This document shows positions 1 through 5,115 of a stretch of DNA of 6,641 bases, one piece after another; the first letter of the stretch is position 1, and every line of letters starts with the position of its first letter. The stretch spans positions 1 through 6,641 of the forward strand of contig JAFRQC010000185.1 in assembly GCA_017428805.1 (NCBI GenBank). The letters run 5' to 3'. Under the pieces are notes generated by a model that saw only the letters and a list, made by a program, of their open reading frames with translations, was not told the origin of the DNA and searched no databases. The position numbers and the translations under genes were made by a program. The stretch comes from Prevotella sp. GTDB lineage: Bacteria > Bacteroidota > Bacteroidia > Bacteroidales > Bacteroidaceae.

Positions 1-360
1 ATGATGCGTCAGCGTGGCGGTTCAATCATCAATATGGCCTCTGTCGTAGGTGTGCACGGTAATGCCGGACAGGCCAACTACGCTGCCTCGAAGGCAGGTC
101 TGATTGCCCTCGCAAAATCGATTGGTCAGGAAATGGGTCCCAAGGGCATTCGTGCCAACGCTATCGCCCCAGGCTTCATCGATACGGCTATGACTCAGGC
201 GCTCCCCGACGATATCCGCAAAGAGTGGATCAACAAGATTCCTCTGCGTCGCGGCGGACAGGTGGAGGATATCGCCAACGTGGCTACATTCCTCGCCTCA
301 GACATGTCGAGCTATGTCAGTGGCCAGGTGATTCAGGTCGATGGCGGAATGAATATGTAA
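1..360 (+). CDS. fabG: 3-oxoacyl-ACP reductase FabG, C-terminal part (gene starts before the window)
   Basis: This is an NADPH-dependent short-chain dehydrogenase that reduces 3-oxoacyl-ACP to 3-hydroxyacyl-ACP in cytoplasmic type II fatty acid synthesis. The visible 119 residues hold the catalytic serine in ASVVG (S14) and the YAASK motif, with Tyr27 and Lys31 at the Ser+13 and Tyr+4 spacings usual for FabG. The NAIAPGFIDTAMT segment and the C-terminal VSGQVIQVDGGMNM ending are typical of the family. The ATG at base 1 is not the true start. Its MMRQRGG sequence matches an internal position about 124 residues into E. coli FabG (244 aa), so the NADP-binding GxxxGxG half lies upstream of the window. 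A weak 4-bp GC hairpin (364-374) follows the stop without a T run, so transcription may continue into the pseudouridine synthase 31 bp downstream. Other SDR reductases are possible, but the ending favours FabG. Confidence 0.92.
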   Translation: MMRQRGGSIINMASVVGVHGNAGQANYAASKAGLIALAKSIGQEMGPKGIRANAIAPGFIDTAMTQALPDDIRKEWINKIPLRRGGQVEDIANVATFLASDMSSYVSGQVIQVDGGMNM

Positions 361-375
361 GGCGGGCTTCGCCCT

Positions 376-401
376 AAATGATAAATGATGAATGATGAAT
401 G
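376..401 (+). repeat. Heptanucleotide repeat RAATGAT overlapping a start codon
   Basis: About 3.7 copies of a 7-bp unit (AAATGAT, AAATGAT, GAATGAT, GAATG) fill the fabG-pseudouridine synthase gap and run into the start codon of the second gene. Each unit supplies an ATG (378, 385, 392), and the three fall in three different frames. The ATG at 378 meets TGA after five codons and the one at 385 meets TAA at 415-417. Only 392 opens the long frame. Confidence 0.75.
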
Positions 402-1066
402 TTGTCTACGAGGATAATCACATCATCATTGTTAACAAACAGAGTGGGGAGATCGTGCAGGGTGATAAGACTGGCGATCGTCCCCTCTCTGATATTGTGA
501 AGGATTATATCAAGGAGAAGTATCAGAAGCCTGGTGCTGTTTTCCTTGGTGTCGCCCATCGGCTGGACAGGCCAGTCAGTGGGCTGGTGGTTTTCGCACG
601 CACCTCAAAAGCTCTCGCCCGACTGAACAAGATGTTTGCCGAAGGCGAGGTGCATAAGACGTATTGGGCAATTGTAAAAAATGCCCCTCGCACCAGCGAG
701 GGGACATTAGAACACTGGCTCGTGCGCAACGAGAAGCAGAACAAGAGTTATGCCTACGACCACGAACGCCCCAACGCCAAGAAGGCCATCCTGAAATACC
801 GCACACTCTCCCACTCCGACAACTACACCCTCCTCGAAGTCAACCTGATGACAGGCCGCCACCATCAGATCCGTTGCCAATTGGCAGCAATGGGCTGTCC
901 CATCAAGGGTGATCTGAAATACGGTGCCCCACGCTCCAACCCAGACGGATCGATCTCTCTGATGGCCCGTCGTGTGGAGTTCATCCATCCCGTTTCCAAA
1001 GCCCCCATTGTCGTCGAGGCACCCGTCCCCAACGATAACCTCTGGCAGGCTTTGGCTCCGAAATAA
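392..1066 (+). CDS. RluA-family 23S rRNA/tRNA pseudouridine synthase
   Basis: This cytoplasmic enzyme converts specific uridines in structured RNA to pseudouridine. At 224 residues it is a catalytic domain only, with no N-terminal S4 domain. The signature HRLDRPVSG (56-64) places the catalytic aspartate at D59. The next family motifs are also present: KTYWAIV (89-95) with its active-site Tyr, LMTGRHHQIRCQL (152-164) with the conserved Arg of the RluA motif, and IKGDLKYGAP (171-180). The start is the ATG at 392, directly followed by a second in-frame ATG at 395. Either could be used, since no clear Shine-Dalgarno is present and the region is a heptamer repeat. The gene sits 31 bp after fabG and converges on the 101-aa gene, whose stop is only 12 bp away. 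The exact target (23S rRNA or tRNA) cannot be read from sequence, so no symbol is assigned. Confidence 0.93.
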   Translation: MMNVVYEDNHIIIVNKQSGEIVQGDKTGDRPLSDIVKDYIKEKYQKPGAVFLGVAHRLDRPVSGLVVFARTSKALARLNKMFAEGEVHKTYWAIVKNAPRTSEGTLEHWLVRNEKQNKSYAYDHERPNAKKAILKYRTLSHSDNYTLLEVNLMTGRHHQIRCQLAAMGCPIKGDLKYGAPRSNPDGSISLMARRVEFIHPVSKAPIVVEAPVPNDNLWQALAPK

Positions 1067-1083
1067 CTGTCACAACTGTCACA
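1065..1083. repeat. 19-bp repeat, copy 1 (tandem 9-mers AACTGTCAC)
   Basis: AACTGTCACAACTGTCACA is two 9-bp units plus one base. It overlaps the pseudouridine synthase stop (TAA at 1064-1066) and the opposing stop of the 101-aa gene (TGA on the minus strand, 1081-1079). An exact copy in the same orientation lies at 2925-2943, beyond the other end of the minus-strand gene unit. Confidence 0.9.
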
Positions 1084-1384
1084 CTACTGCTCTGCGCTTG
1101 CGATAGAGGTGAGCCAGATACACGCATCCCGCCAACGCCAAAGCAACGATGGCGATAGGCAGCAGCAACGAGGCTTCACTTGAGGCACCACCCGCATTGT
1201 CGAGAATCAACTGCGACTGGGCCACGCTGTCGGCAATAGCATCCTTGGTGGCATCGATCGTGTCGCTGACCGAATCGCGCACATTATTAATGGTGTCAGT
1301 CACCACAGACCTGTGTTGCCTAATCCGCTCAAGCCGCCGAAGCCGCTCTTCTGGGGTAATGGGTAAAACATCTAATAGAATCAT
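1079..1384 (-). CDS. Small unknown protein with amphipathic helix and one C-terminal membrane segment
   Basis: I do not recognise a family. The 101 residues divide into three parts. A short N-terminus is followed by a charged, probably helical stretch (about 10-62) rich in Arg, Asp, Val and Ala with heptad-like spacing. A hydrophobic segment (about 72-95, LLLPIAIVALALAGCVYLAHL) then ends in a basic tail, YRKRRAVV. This resembles a tail-anchored or single-span membrane protein with the helical part on one side of the membrane, and the positive tail suggests a cytoplasmic C-terminus. It is the last gene of a three-gene minus-strand unit, 12 bp after the 111-aa membrane gene, with A-rich sequence (AAGAA) before its ATG. 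Codon use matches its neighbours. Its stop lies inside the 19-bp repeat. Existence as a gene is likely from tight operon packing; function is unknown. Confidence 0.72.
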   Translation of the reverse strand: MILLDVLPITPEERLRRLERIRQHRSVVTDTINNVRDSVSDTIDATKDAIADSVAQSQLILDNAGGASSEASLLLPIAIVALALAGCVYLAHLYRKRRAVV

Positions 1385-1396
1385 AATTCTTAAATT

Positions 1397-1732
1397 TTAA
1401 TATGTGAATAACAAATTGATCAACAAAAACAACTCGCCCGTGAGGAAACTGATGGCATTGCAGAGCAGGCTGTATATCCAGGCCTGCCGCCACTCGCCCA
1501 ACAGCCATCTGTAACAGAGCGTCTCAGTCAGAACCACCAATGCCTCGCCAACAATCAGCGTACTCCATCCGTCGCTGACATAGATGGCATAGAGATTCAG
1601 CGGCACGTTCGTCAGCACGTTCATCACCACCGAACCATAGAGCACCTTCCCGCGTCTTTCGCCCAAGAAGAGCAGCACGCCCAGCTCTATCACAATCGTC
1701 GCCAACAACGGCCATAGCAGTCTCATCATCAT
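1397..1732 (-). CDS. Small polytopic membrane protein of unknown function
   Basis: The 111 residues are almost entirely hydrophobic, with about four predicted membrane segments (4-24, 31-50, 57-76, 84-108). Several polar residues sit inside or beside these segments: Glu17, Asn38, Asn42, Glu63, Glu70 and Asn91. This hints at a functional membrane domain rather than a mere anchor. Arg/Lys clusters (GERRGK at 24-29, WRQAW at 82-86) mark the loops. The start is the first of three consecutive ATGs (1732, 1729, 1726), only 3 bp after the MFS transporter stop, so translation is probably coupled to the transporter. No family is recognised. It could be an accessory subunit of the transporter or an unrelated co-transcribed protein. 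Confidence 0.78.
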   Translation of the reverse strand: MMMRLLWPLLATIVIELGVLLFLGERRGKVLYGSVVMNVLTNVPLNLYAIYVSDGWSTLIVGEALVVLTETLCYRWLLGEWRQAWIYSLLCNAISFLTGELFLLINLLFTY

Positions 1733-1735
1733 CTC

Positions 1736-2842
1736 TTACCAATACACCGCCAACAGATAACCAGGTATCAATGCCGCAGCCAGCAGTCCGAAAGCCAAGC
1801 CTTCACGACGAGGCAGCAGAACGTTCGCCAGATAGAGTGTGATGGGCATCGTGCAGTTCATCAGGAAGATGCCCACAAGAAGCATCGGCTCAAAGTAGCT
1901 ATTGAAGAAGATGCACAGCACCACGCCTGCCAATATCACCACCAGCGACCTCCAGACACCCATCCATCTGGCAATCCATCCACCAGCCATCTTGCCCAGC
2001 ATCGAGCCGACAGCAATCAGCAAAACCATTTCCTGCGTCTTCGTCATCCCACCTGAGAACACCTCGCTCACAAACGACCGACAGCATACGAAGAGCATCA
2101 GCGCCAGGATGAGCAACCAGGTTCGAGGAACGAGGAAGGAGGAATGAGGAAGGAGATTGCCATACTGCGTTTTTTCCCCTCCTGAGTAGGAGGGGCCAGG
2201 GGTGGTCTGATCTGACACATGACTATTCTCATTCCTCGTTCCTCCTTCCTCATTCCTCGAAAAAACATTCCTCGAAAACACATCACTCTTCAAATAAACA
2301 ATCCCCACCGCCACATACGCCAGCAGCAGTCCATAAAGCAACGCCCACGAGCGGCATATCAATCCTACGGCCAGCCCCAGCACGCCCGTTGAAACGAACA
2401 CACCTAAAGCCCGTATGTCGTTGCCCGTCTTCACCACCGTCTGCTTGCCGCCCCACACGTGAAAAAGCGAGTTTCCTGCTCCCAACAAGACAGCCACCAG
2501 TATCAGCAGTCCCTCTCCGAGGCCTTCCCACATCAGGTTCGGAGCCTCTGCCATCAGCGTCGGGATCATCGCCGCACACGCCACCGCCAGCGTCAGCAAC
2601 AGAGACGAGGCTATCAGCAACCAGTGGCGTGCAATCATACGGTCGGCCATCATACCCGTCAGCGGCTGCGACACGAACGCCAGCACATTATACACCAGCA
2701 CAGCCCCCATACTCACACGGTCGCCGTAGGCTCCAAAACGTTCACCGTAAATCTCCGCCAACAGGAACATACTGCAGATGCACAGCCCATCCACCAGGAA
2801 GTGCTGCACGCTGCTGAGCCCTATCAACTTCGCGTTTGTCAT
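1736..2842 (-). CDS. MFS-type transporter with repeat-derived central loop
   Basis: This is an inner-membrane major facilitator superfamily protein; its substrate is not evident. With the start at 2842 it is 368 residues, in two hydrophobic halves of about six segments each. LTGMMADR (61-68) lies where MFS motif A (GxxxDR-like) occurs, after the second segment. The N-terminus (SVQHFLVDG, 11-19) recalls drug/metabolite MFS members such as Fsr-like proteins, but only loosely. An upstream in-frame ATG at 2902 is rejected because the promoter -7 box (2887-2880) lies inside that extension, and because MTNAK leads straight into the first membrane helix. The cytoplasmic loop between the halves holds about 52 residues (188-239) encoded by inverted and tandem repeats, in frame. 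The gene heads a unit with two small membrane genes, the first only 3 bp downstream. Confidence 0.88.
   Translation of the reverse strand: MTNAKLIGLSSVQHFLVDGLCICSMFLLAEIYGERFGAYGDRVSMGAVLVYNVLAFVSQPLTGMMADRMIARHWLLIASSLLLTLAVACAAMIPTLMAEAPNLMWEGLGEGLLILVAVLLGAGNSLFHVWGGKQTVVKTGNDIRALGVFVSTGVLGLAVGLICRSWALLYGLLLAYVAVGIVYLKSDVFSRNVFSRNEEGGTRNENSHVSDQTTPGPSYSGGEKTQYGNLLPHSSFLVPRTWLLILALMLFVCCRSFVSEVFSGGMTKTQEMVLLIAVGSMLGKMAGGWIARWMGVWRSLVVILAGVVLCIFFNSYFEPMLLVGIFLMNCTMPITLYLANVLLPRREGLAFGLLAAALIPGYLLAVYW
2122..2281. repeat. Inserted-looking hairpin repeat element inside the MFS gene
   Basis: Two 35-nt arms (2122-2156 and 2227-2261) are inverted copies rich in GAGGAA/TTCCTC units, with about three mismatches or wobbles. 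They enclose a 70-nt centre holding a perfect 8-bp hairpin (CCCCTCCT at 2176-2183, AGGAGGGG at 2188-2195, loop GAGT). Beside the right arm a 15-bp unit, CATTCCTCGAAAAMA, is repeated in tandem at 2251-2265 and 2266-2280; it encodes VFSRN twice. The stretch 2126-2281 is 156 nt, a multiple of three, and is read through in frame by the transporter. A different minus-strand frame of this DNA would encode PPLAPPTQEG, which I recall as a common spurious peptide from Bacteroidota intergenic repeats. Confidence 0.8.
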
Positions 2843-2879
2843 ATCGTTGTCCGTTTTGTCGCTGAAAGATTTGTCTCTG

Positions 2880-2911
2880 CAAAAGTACGAACTTATTCCC
2901 AAACCACCAAC
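2880..2911 (-). promoter_or_regulatory. Bacteroidota-type promoter of the MFS unit
   Basis: On the minus strand, TACTTTTG (2887-2880) fits the TAnnTTTG -7 box. GTTG (2911-2908) serves as the -33 element, with exactly 20 nt between them. Transcription would begin just below 2880, giving a leader of about 30 nt to the ATG at 2842 and excluding the earlier ATG at 2902. Confidence 0.75.
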
Positions 2912-2924
2912 ATTTCCGCAAAAA

Positions 2925-2943
2925 AACTGTCACAACTGTCACA
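2925..2943. repeat. 19-bp repeat, copy 2 (tandem 9-mers AACTGTCAC)
   Basis: This is an exact 19/19 match and same orientation as the copy at 1065-1083. It lies between the divergent promoters of the MFS unit and the FNT gene, about 14 bp upstream of the MFS -33 element. It could be an operator as well as a boundary repeat. Confidence 0.9.
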
Positions 2944-2989
2944 GCTCGGCTATTTTGCCGCTTTCAAAGAAAGAACTTCCCTCAAATCC

Positions 2990-3020
2990 TTGCACTTTTC
3001 AAAAATATTACCTATCTTTG
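2990..3020 (+). promoter_or_regulatory. Bacteroidota-type promoter of the FNT gene
   Basis: TTG (2990-2992), a 20-nt spacer and TATCTTTG (3013-3020) match the Bacteroidota -33/-7 consensus. The predicted leader is short, about 15-20 nt. The surrounding sequence (AATCCTTGCAC before, GCA after) is nearly the same as in the promoter at 3690-3720. Confidence 0.88.
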
Positions 3021-3041
3021 CACCATTAATCATCTACGAAT

Positions 3042-3662
3042 ATGCAAAAAATGCTTCGTGAAACCTTCCCGCTGGCCATCCTCGCCGGCATCTGCATCTC
3101 CATCGGATGCGTGGTCAACCTGCGTGTAGGCGGCGTCGCCGGTGCCGTTCTCTTCGCCTTCGGTCTCACCACCGTCGTCTATTACGGTCTCAAACTCTAT
3201 ACAGGCACAGCAGGCTTCATCCGCCGTCAGGGTGACTGGACTATGCTCTGCGTCGTACTCCTGGGCAACATCGTGGGCTGTCTGCTCTCCGCCTGGATGA
3301 TTGCCTACGCCCAGCCCGACTGCATCGAACCCGCCTCAAAGATCCTCGCCGGACGGCTGGCGAAAGGTCCCTGGGCGTGTTTCCTGCTGGCCATCGGCTG
3401 CGGATTCATTATGACCACCGCCGTCGAGTTCGCCCGTAAGGGTAAGATGCTGCCGCTGATCCTCGGCGTGCCCGTCTTCATCCTCTGTGGCTTCGCCCAC
3501 TCCATCGCCGACGCCTTCTATTTCCTCGTCTCCCCAGCCGCCCAGCTCCTCCAGTCCGACGTCCTCATCGTCTATCTCAGCGAGGTCCTCGGCAACTTCG
3601 TCGGCTGCAACCTCTACCGCTGGACGCTCTTCTTCAAGCCCGAGGATGAAATACCATTCTAA
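3042..3662 (+). CDS. Formate/nitrite transporter (FNT) family channel, short form
   Basis: This inner-membrane channel belongs to the FocA/NirC family, which moves formate, nitrite or related small monovalent anions as a pentamer. Six hydrophobic segments are visible (about 7-25, 31-50, 66-88, 108-128, 133-152, 171-190). The strongest marker is CGFAHSIADAFYFLV (149-163), equivalent to the GFEHSIAN motif of FocA, with His153 as the pore histidine. LYTGTAGF (52-59) and LGNFVGCNLYRW (183-194) match other conserved FNT segments. At 206 residues it is clearly shorter than FocA (about 285), lacking most of the N-terminal and C-terminal extensions. An alternative start at 3051 would remove three residues; neither ATG has a Shine-Dalgarno. 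The gene is monocistronic by appearance, with its own promoter and a new promoter directly downstream. Third codon positions are strongly C-rich, unlike the following two genes. The substrate cannot be decided from sequence. Confidence 0.87.
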   Translation: MQKMLRETFPLAILAGICISIGCVVNLRVGGVAGAVLFAFGLTTVVYYGLKLYTGTAGFIRRQGDWTMLCVVLLGNIVGCLLSAWMIAYAQPDCIEPASKILAGRLAKGPWACFLLAIGCGFIMTTAVEFARKGKMLPLILGVPVFILCGFAHSIADAFYFLVSPAAQLLQSDVLIVYLSEVLGNFVGCNLYRWTLFFKPEDEIPF

Positions 3663-3689
3663 CAAGAGAAGAATTATCCTCCGAAATCC

Positions 3690-3720
3690 TTGCACGATTC
3701 AGAATGTTTCCCTATCTTTG
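3690..3720 (+). promoter_or_regulatory. Bacteroidota-type promoter of the first dockerin gene
   Basis: TTG (3690-3692), a 20-nt spacer and TATCTTTG (3713-3720). It begins 28 bp after the FNT stop. An in-frame ATG at 3704 lies within this promoter, so translation must start further down, at 3752, leaving a leader of about 25 nt. Confidence 0.88.
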
Positions 3721-3751
3721 CAGACAAACTATTATTAAAACGAATAATAAG

Positions 3752-4855
3752 ATGAAAAAACTATTCTTTTTCTTGGCCCTTCTGCTGCCGATAGGAGCAT
3801 GGGCTGACGAGACTGTAATTGCAGAAAGAGACTGGACTGGCCCTTCTTGGTTCAATGGTGAGGGTACAGATGCCACATGTGGAATGACTGCTGAGGGTGT
3901 GACCATTACCAACCCTATAGAACAAAGTGACTACTGGACGCCGCAGATGTGTATTGTCGACGGAATCACACTTCAGGAAGGCCACACCTATAAAGTGCTT
4001 ATCACCGCAAAGGTTCCTTCCGGCGGTGTGCTTTATGTGCAGCTGGGCAGTTGGGAGGATGACAGAGACTACAACATCTATTACGACCAAGACGTCGATG
4101 TAGAAGCCAGCAGCGAATTCAAAGAAATCGAAGTATTTTTTTACGGTTTCCCTGCCGATACGAAGAAGGGCCACGTGGTGTTCCAGACAGGTTACATCAC
4201 AGGCACCTGCACCGTTAAAAACGTACAAGTCTTTGATATAACAGATGAGGAGAAAATCATTAAAGAACTGGACTTGACCGGCCCCTTATGGTTCAAAGAT
4301 GAAGGTACAGGCGCTACTTGTGGAATGACGACCGATGGTGTTACCATTACCAACCCTGCAGAACAGAGTCAGTACTGGACTCCCCAGATGAGCGTTCTTG
4401 ATAATTTTAAACTCAAGAAATATCACTCATACAAGGTGGTTATCAACGCCAAGATTCCCTCCAATGGCCTACTTATGGTGCAGTTGGGCATCTGGGGAGA
4501 TACGGAAGAAGAGAATATATATGAAGACGTAGGAACCTATGTTGAAGCCAGCGAGGAGTTTCAGGATTTGGAATTCACATATAATAAATACCCTGCCAAC
4601 TCTGAGAAATGTCATGTGCTGTTCCTGAACGGCCTCATCCCAGGCACATGCACCATCAAGTCTATAAAGGTCATCGACCTTGATGCCGACCTTGGCGACG
4701 CTAACAATGACGGTCAGGTGGATAAAGAAGACATCACAGCACTTGCAGATCTGATCTTGAGCGACACATACTATACCAAGGCCGACATGAACAAAGACGG
4801 CAAGGCGAATGCCGCTGACATCGTGCTACTCACGAATGAGATCAATAAGGAATAA
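3752..4855 (+). CDS. Secreted protein with two tandem CBM-like domains and a C-terminal dockerin
   Basis: The 367-residue product begins MKKLFFFLALLLPIGAWA, a signal peptide with likely cleavage before Asp19 and no lipobox, so export by Sec and signal peptidase I is expected. Residues about 21-162 and 168-310 form two copies of one domain, aligned without gaps at an offset of 147 residues and about 55% identical by eye. Shared blocks include CGMT, GVTITNP, YWTPQM, VQLG.W and GTCT. The size and aromatic pattern resemble CBM4/9-type carbohydrate-binding jelly rolls; this is inference. The C-terminus (314-365) is a type I dockerin-like pair of calcium loops: D316, N318, D320, D324, D327, and D345, N347, D349, N353, D356. 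No catalytic domain is visible. It may bind glycans and dock to an unknown partner. The ATG at 3704 is rejected because it lies in the promoter and would precede the signal peptide. Confidence 0.85.
   Translation: MKKLFFFLALLLPIGAWADETVIAERDWTGPSWFNGEGTDATCGMTAEGVTITNPIEQSDYWTPQMCIVDGITLQEGHTYKVLITAKVPSGGVLYVQLGSWEDDRDYNIYYDQDVDVEASSEFKEIEVFFYGFPADTKKGHVVFQTGYITGTCTVKNVQVFDITDEEKIIKELDLTGPLWFKDEGTGATCGMTTDGVTITNPAEQSQYWTPQMSVLDNFKLKKYHSYKVVINAKIPSNGLLMVQLGIWGDTEEENIYEDVGTYVEASEEFQDLEFTYNKYPANSEKCHVLFLNGLIPGTCTIKSIKVIDLDADLGDANNDGQVDKEDITALADLILSDTYYTKADMNKDGKANAADIVLLTNEINKE
3833..4678 (+). repeat. Intragenic duplication encoding the two CBM-like domains
   Basis: Two 405-nt units (3833-4237 and 4274-4678) lie exactly 441 nt apart and encode collinear domains without indels. 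Some DNA blocks are still nearly identical, such as TGTGGAATGAC and ACCATTACCAACCCT, pointing to tandem duplication with later divergence. Confidence 0.8.
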
Positions 4856-4878
4856 TTTGACCCCTATTCCATAAGTTT

Positions 4879-4912
4879 ACGGCTCTTCTGCTGACGCAGG
4901 GGAGCCGTTTTT
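4879..4912 (+). terminator. Strong intrinsic terminator after the first dockerin gene
   Basis: ACGGCTCTTCTGC (4879-4891) pairs with GCAGGGGAGCCGT (4896-4908) around a TGAC loop. This gives a 13-bp stem with two U-G pairs, followed by a T run through 4912. It starts 23 bp after the stop codon and separates the two dockerin transcription units. Confidence 0.92.
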
Positions 4913-4941
4913 CAATCTATGAACTATTTTGCACAAAAACC

Positions 4942-4972
4942 TTGCAAGTTTCAGAAATATTTCATATCTTTG
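4942..4972 (+). promoter_or_regulatory. Bacteroidota-type promoter of the second dockerin gene
   Basis: TTG (4942-4944), a 20-nt spacer and TATCTTTG (4965-4972). The spacer shares TTCAGAA with the promoter at 3690-3720. The start codon of the main gene is about 140 nt downstream, so the leader is much longer than for the other genes here. Confidence 0.88.
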
Positions 4973-4992
4973 CCCCGTCAAAACATTATAAC

Positions 4993-5103
4993 ATGGTACA
5001 GGCTGTTGGATTAAATCAGGCAAAGATGGTTTTTCTCCGTCTGCTTTCCCCTTCAAGACAGAAGAAGAGGAAAAGAAATCATATAATTAGTACTAACCCA
5101 TAA
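4993..5103 (+). CDS. Possible 36-residue upstream ORF in the leader
   Basis: An ATG about 20 nt below the -7 box opens 36 codons and stops at 5101-5103, 12 bp before the next gene. The peptide starts MVQAVGLNQAK and is basic towards its end (RQKKRKRNH). No known leader peptide is recognised and no Shine-Dalgarno is seen. The leader also contains a weak 6-bp hairpin (AGATGG 5024-5029 with CCGTCT 5037-5042). It could be a translated regulatory ORF, a small protein or a chance ORF. Confidence 0.35.
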   Translation: MVQAVGLNQAKMVFLRLLSPSRQKKRKRNHIISTNP

Positions 5104-5115
5104 ACAAATACAACA

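Noticed and set aside
1064..1083. Bidirectional terminator between the convergent genes
   Set aside because: The 12-bp gap has no inverted repeat or T tract; the 9-mers there are direct, not palindromic.
2098..2286. Minus-strand ORF with PPLAPPTQEG inside the MFS gene
   Set aside because: It is an out-of-frame reading of the hairpin repeat. Such peptides are known to me as spurious translations of repeats.
2843..2902. Twenty-residue N-terminal extension of the MFS transporter starting at 2902
   Set aside because: The predicted -7 box at 2887-2880 lies inside it, so the mRNA would begin after that ATG. The extension is polar and Ser/Asp-rich, unlike an MFS N-terminus.
2459..3061. 200-codon plus-strand ORF opposite the MFS gene and its promoter
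   Set aside because: It is antisense to a convincing membrane protein, is full of Gln/Arg/His low-complexity residues, and crosses two promoters and the FNT start.
3336..3695. 119-codon minus-strand ORF opposite the FNT gene
   Set aside because: Its Glu/Asp/Gly-rich sequence is the expected shadow of C-rich codons on the other strand, and the FNT motifs on the plus strand are clear.
3704..3751. Start codon at 3704 for the first dockerin protein
   Set aside because: It falls inside the promoter at 3690-3720 and would place 16 residues before a clear signal peptide. The ATG at 3752 is preferred.
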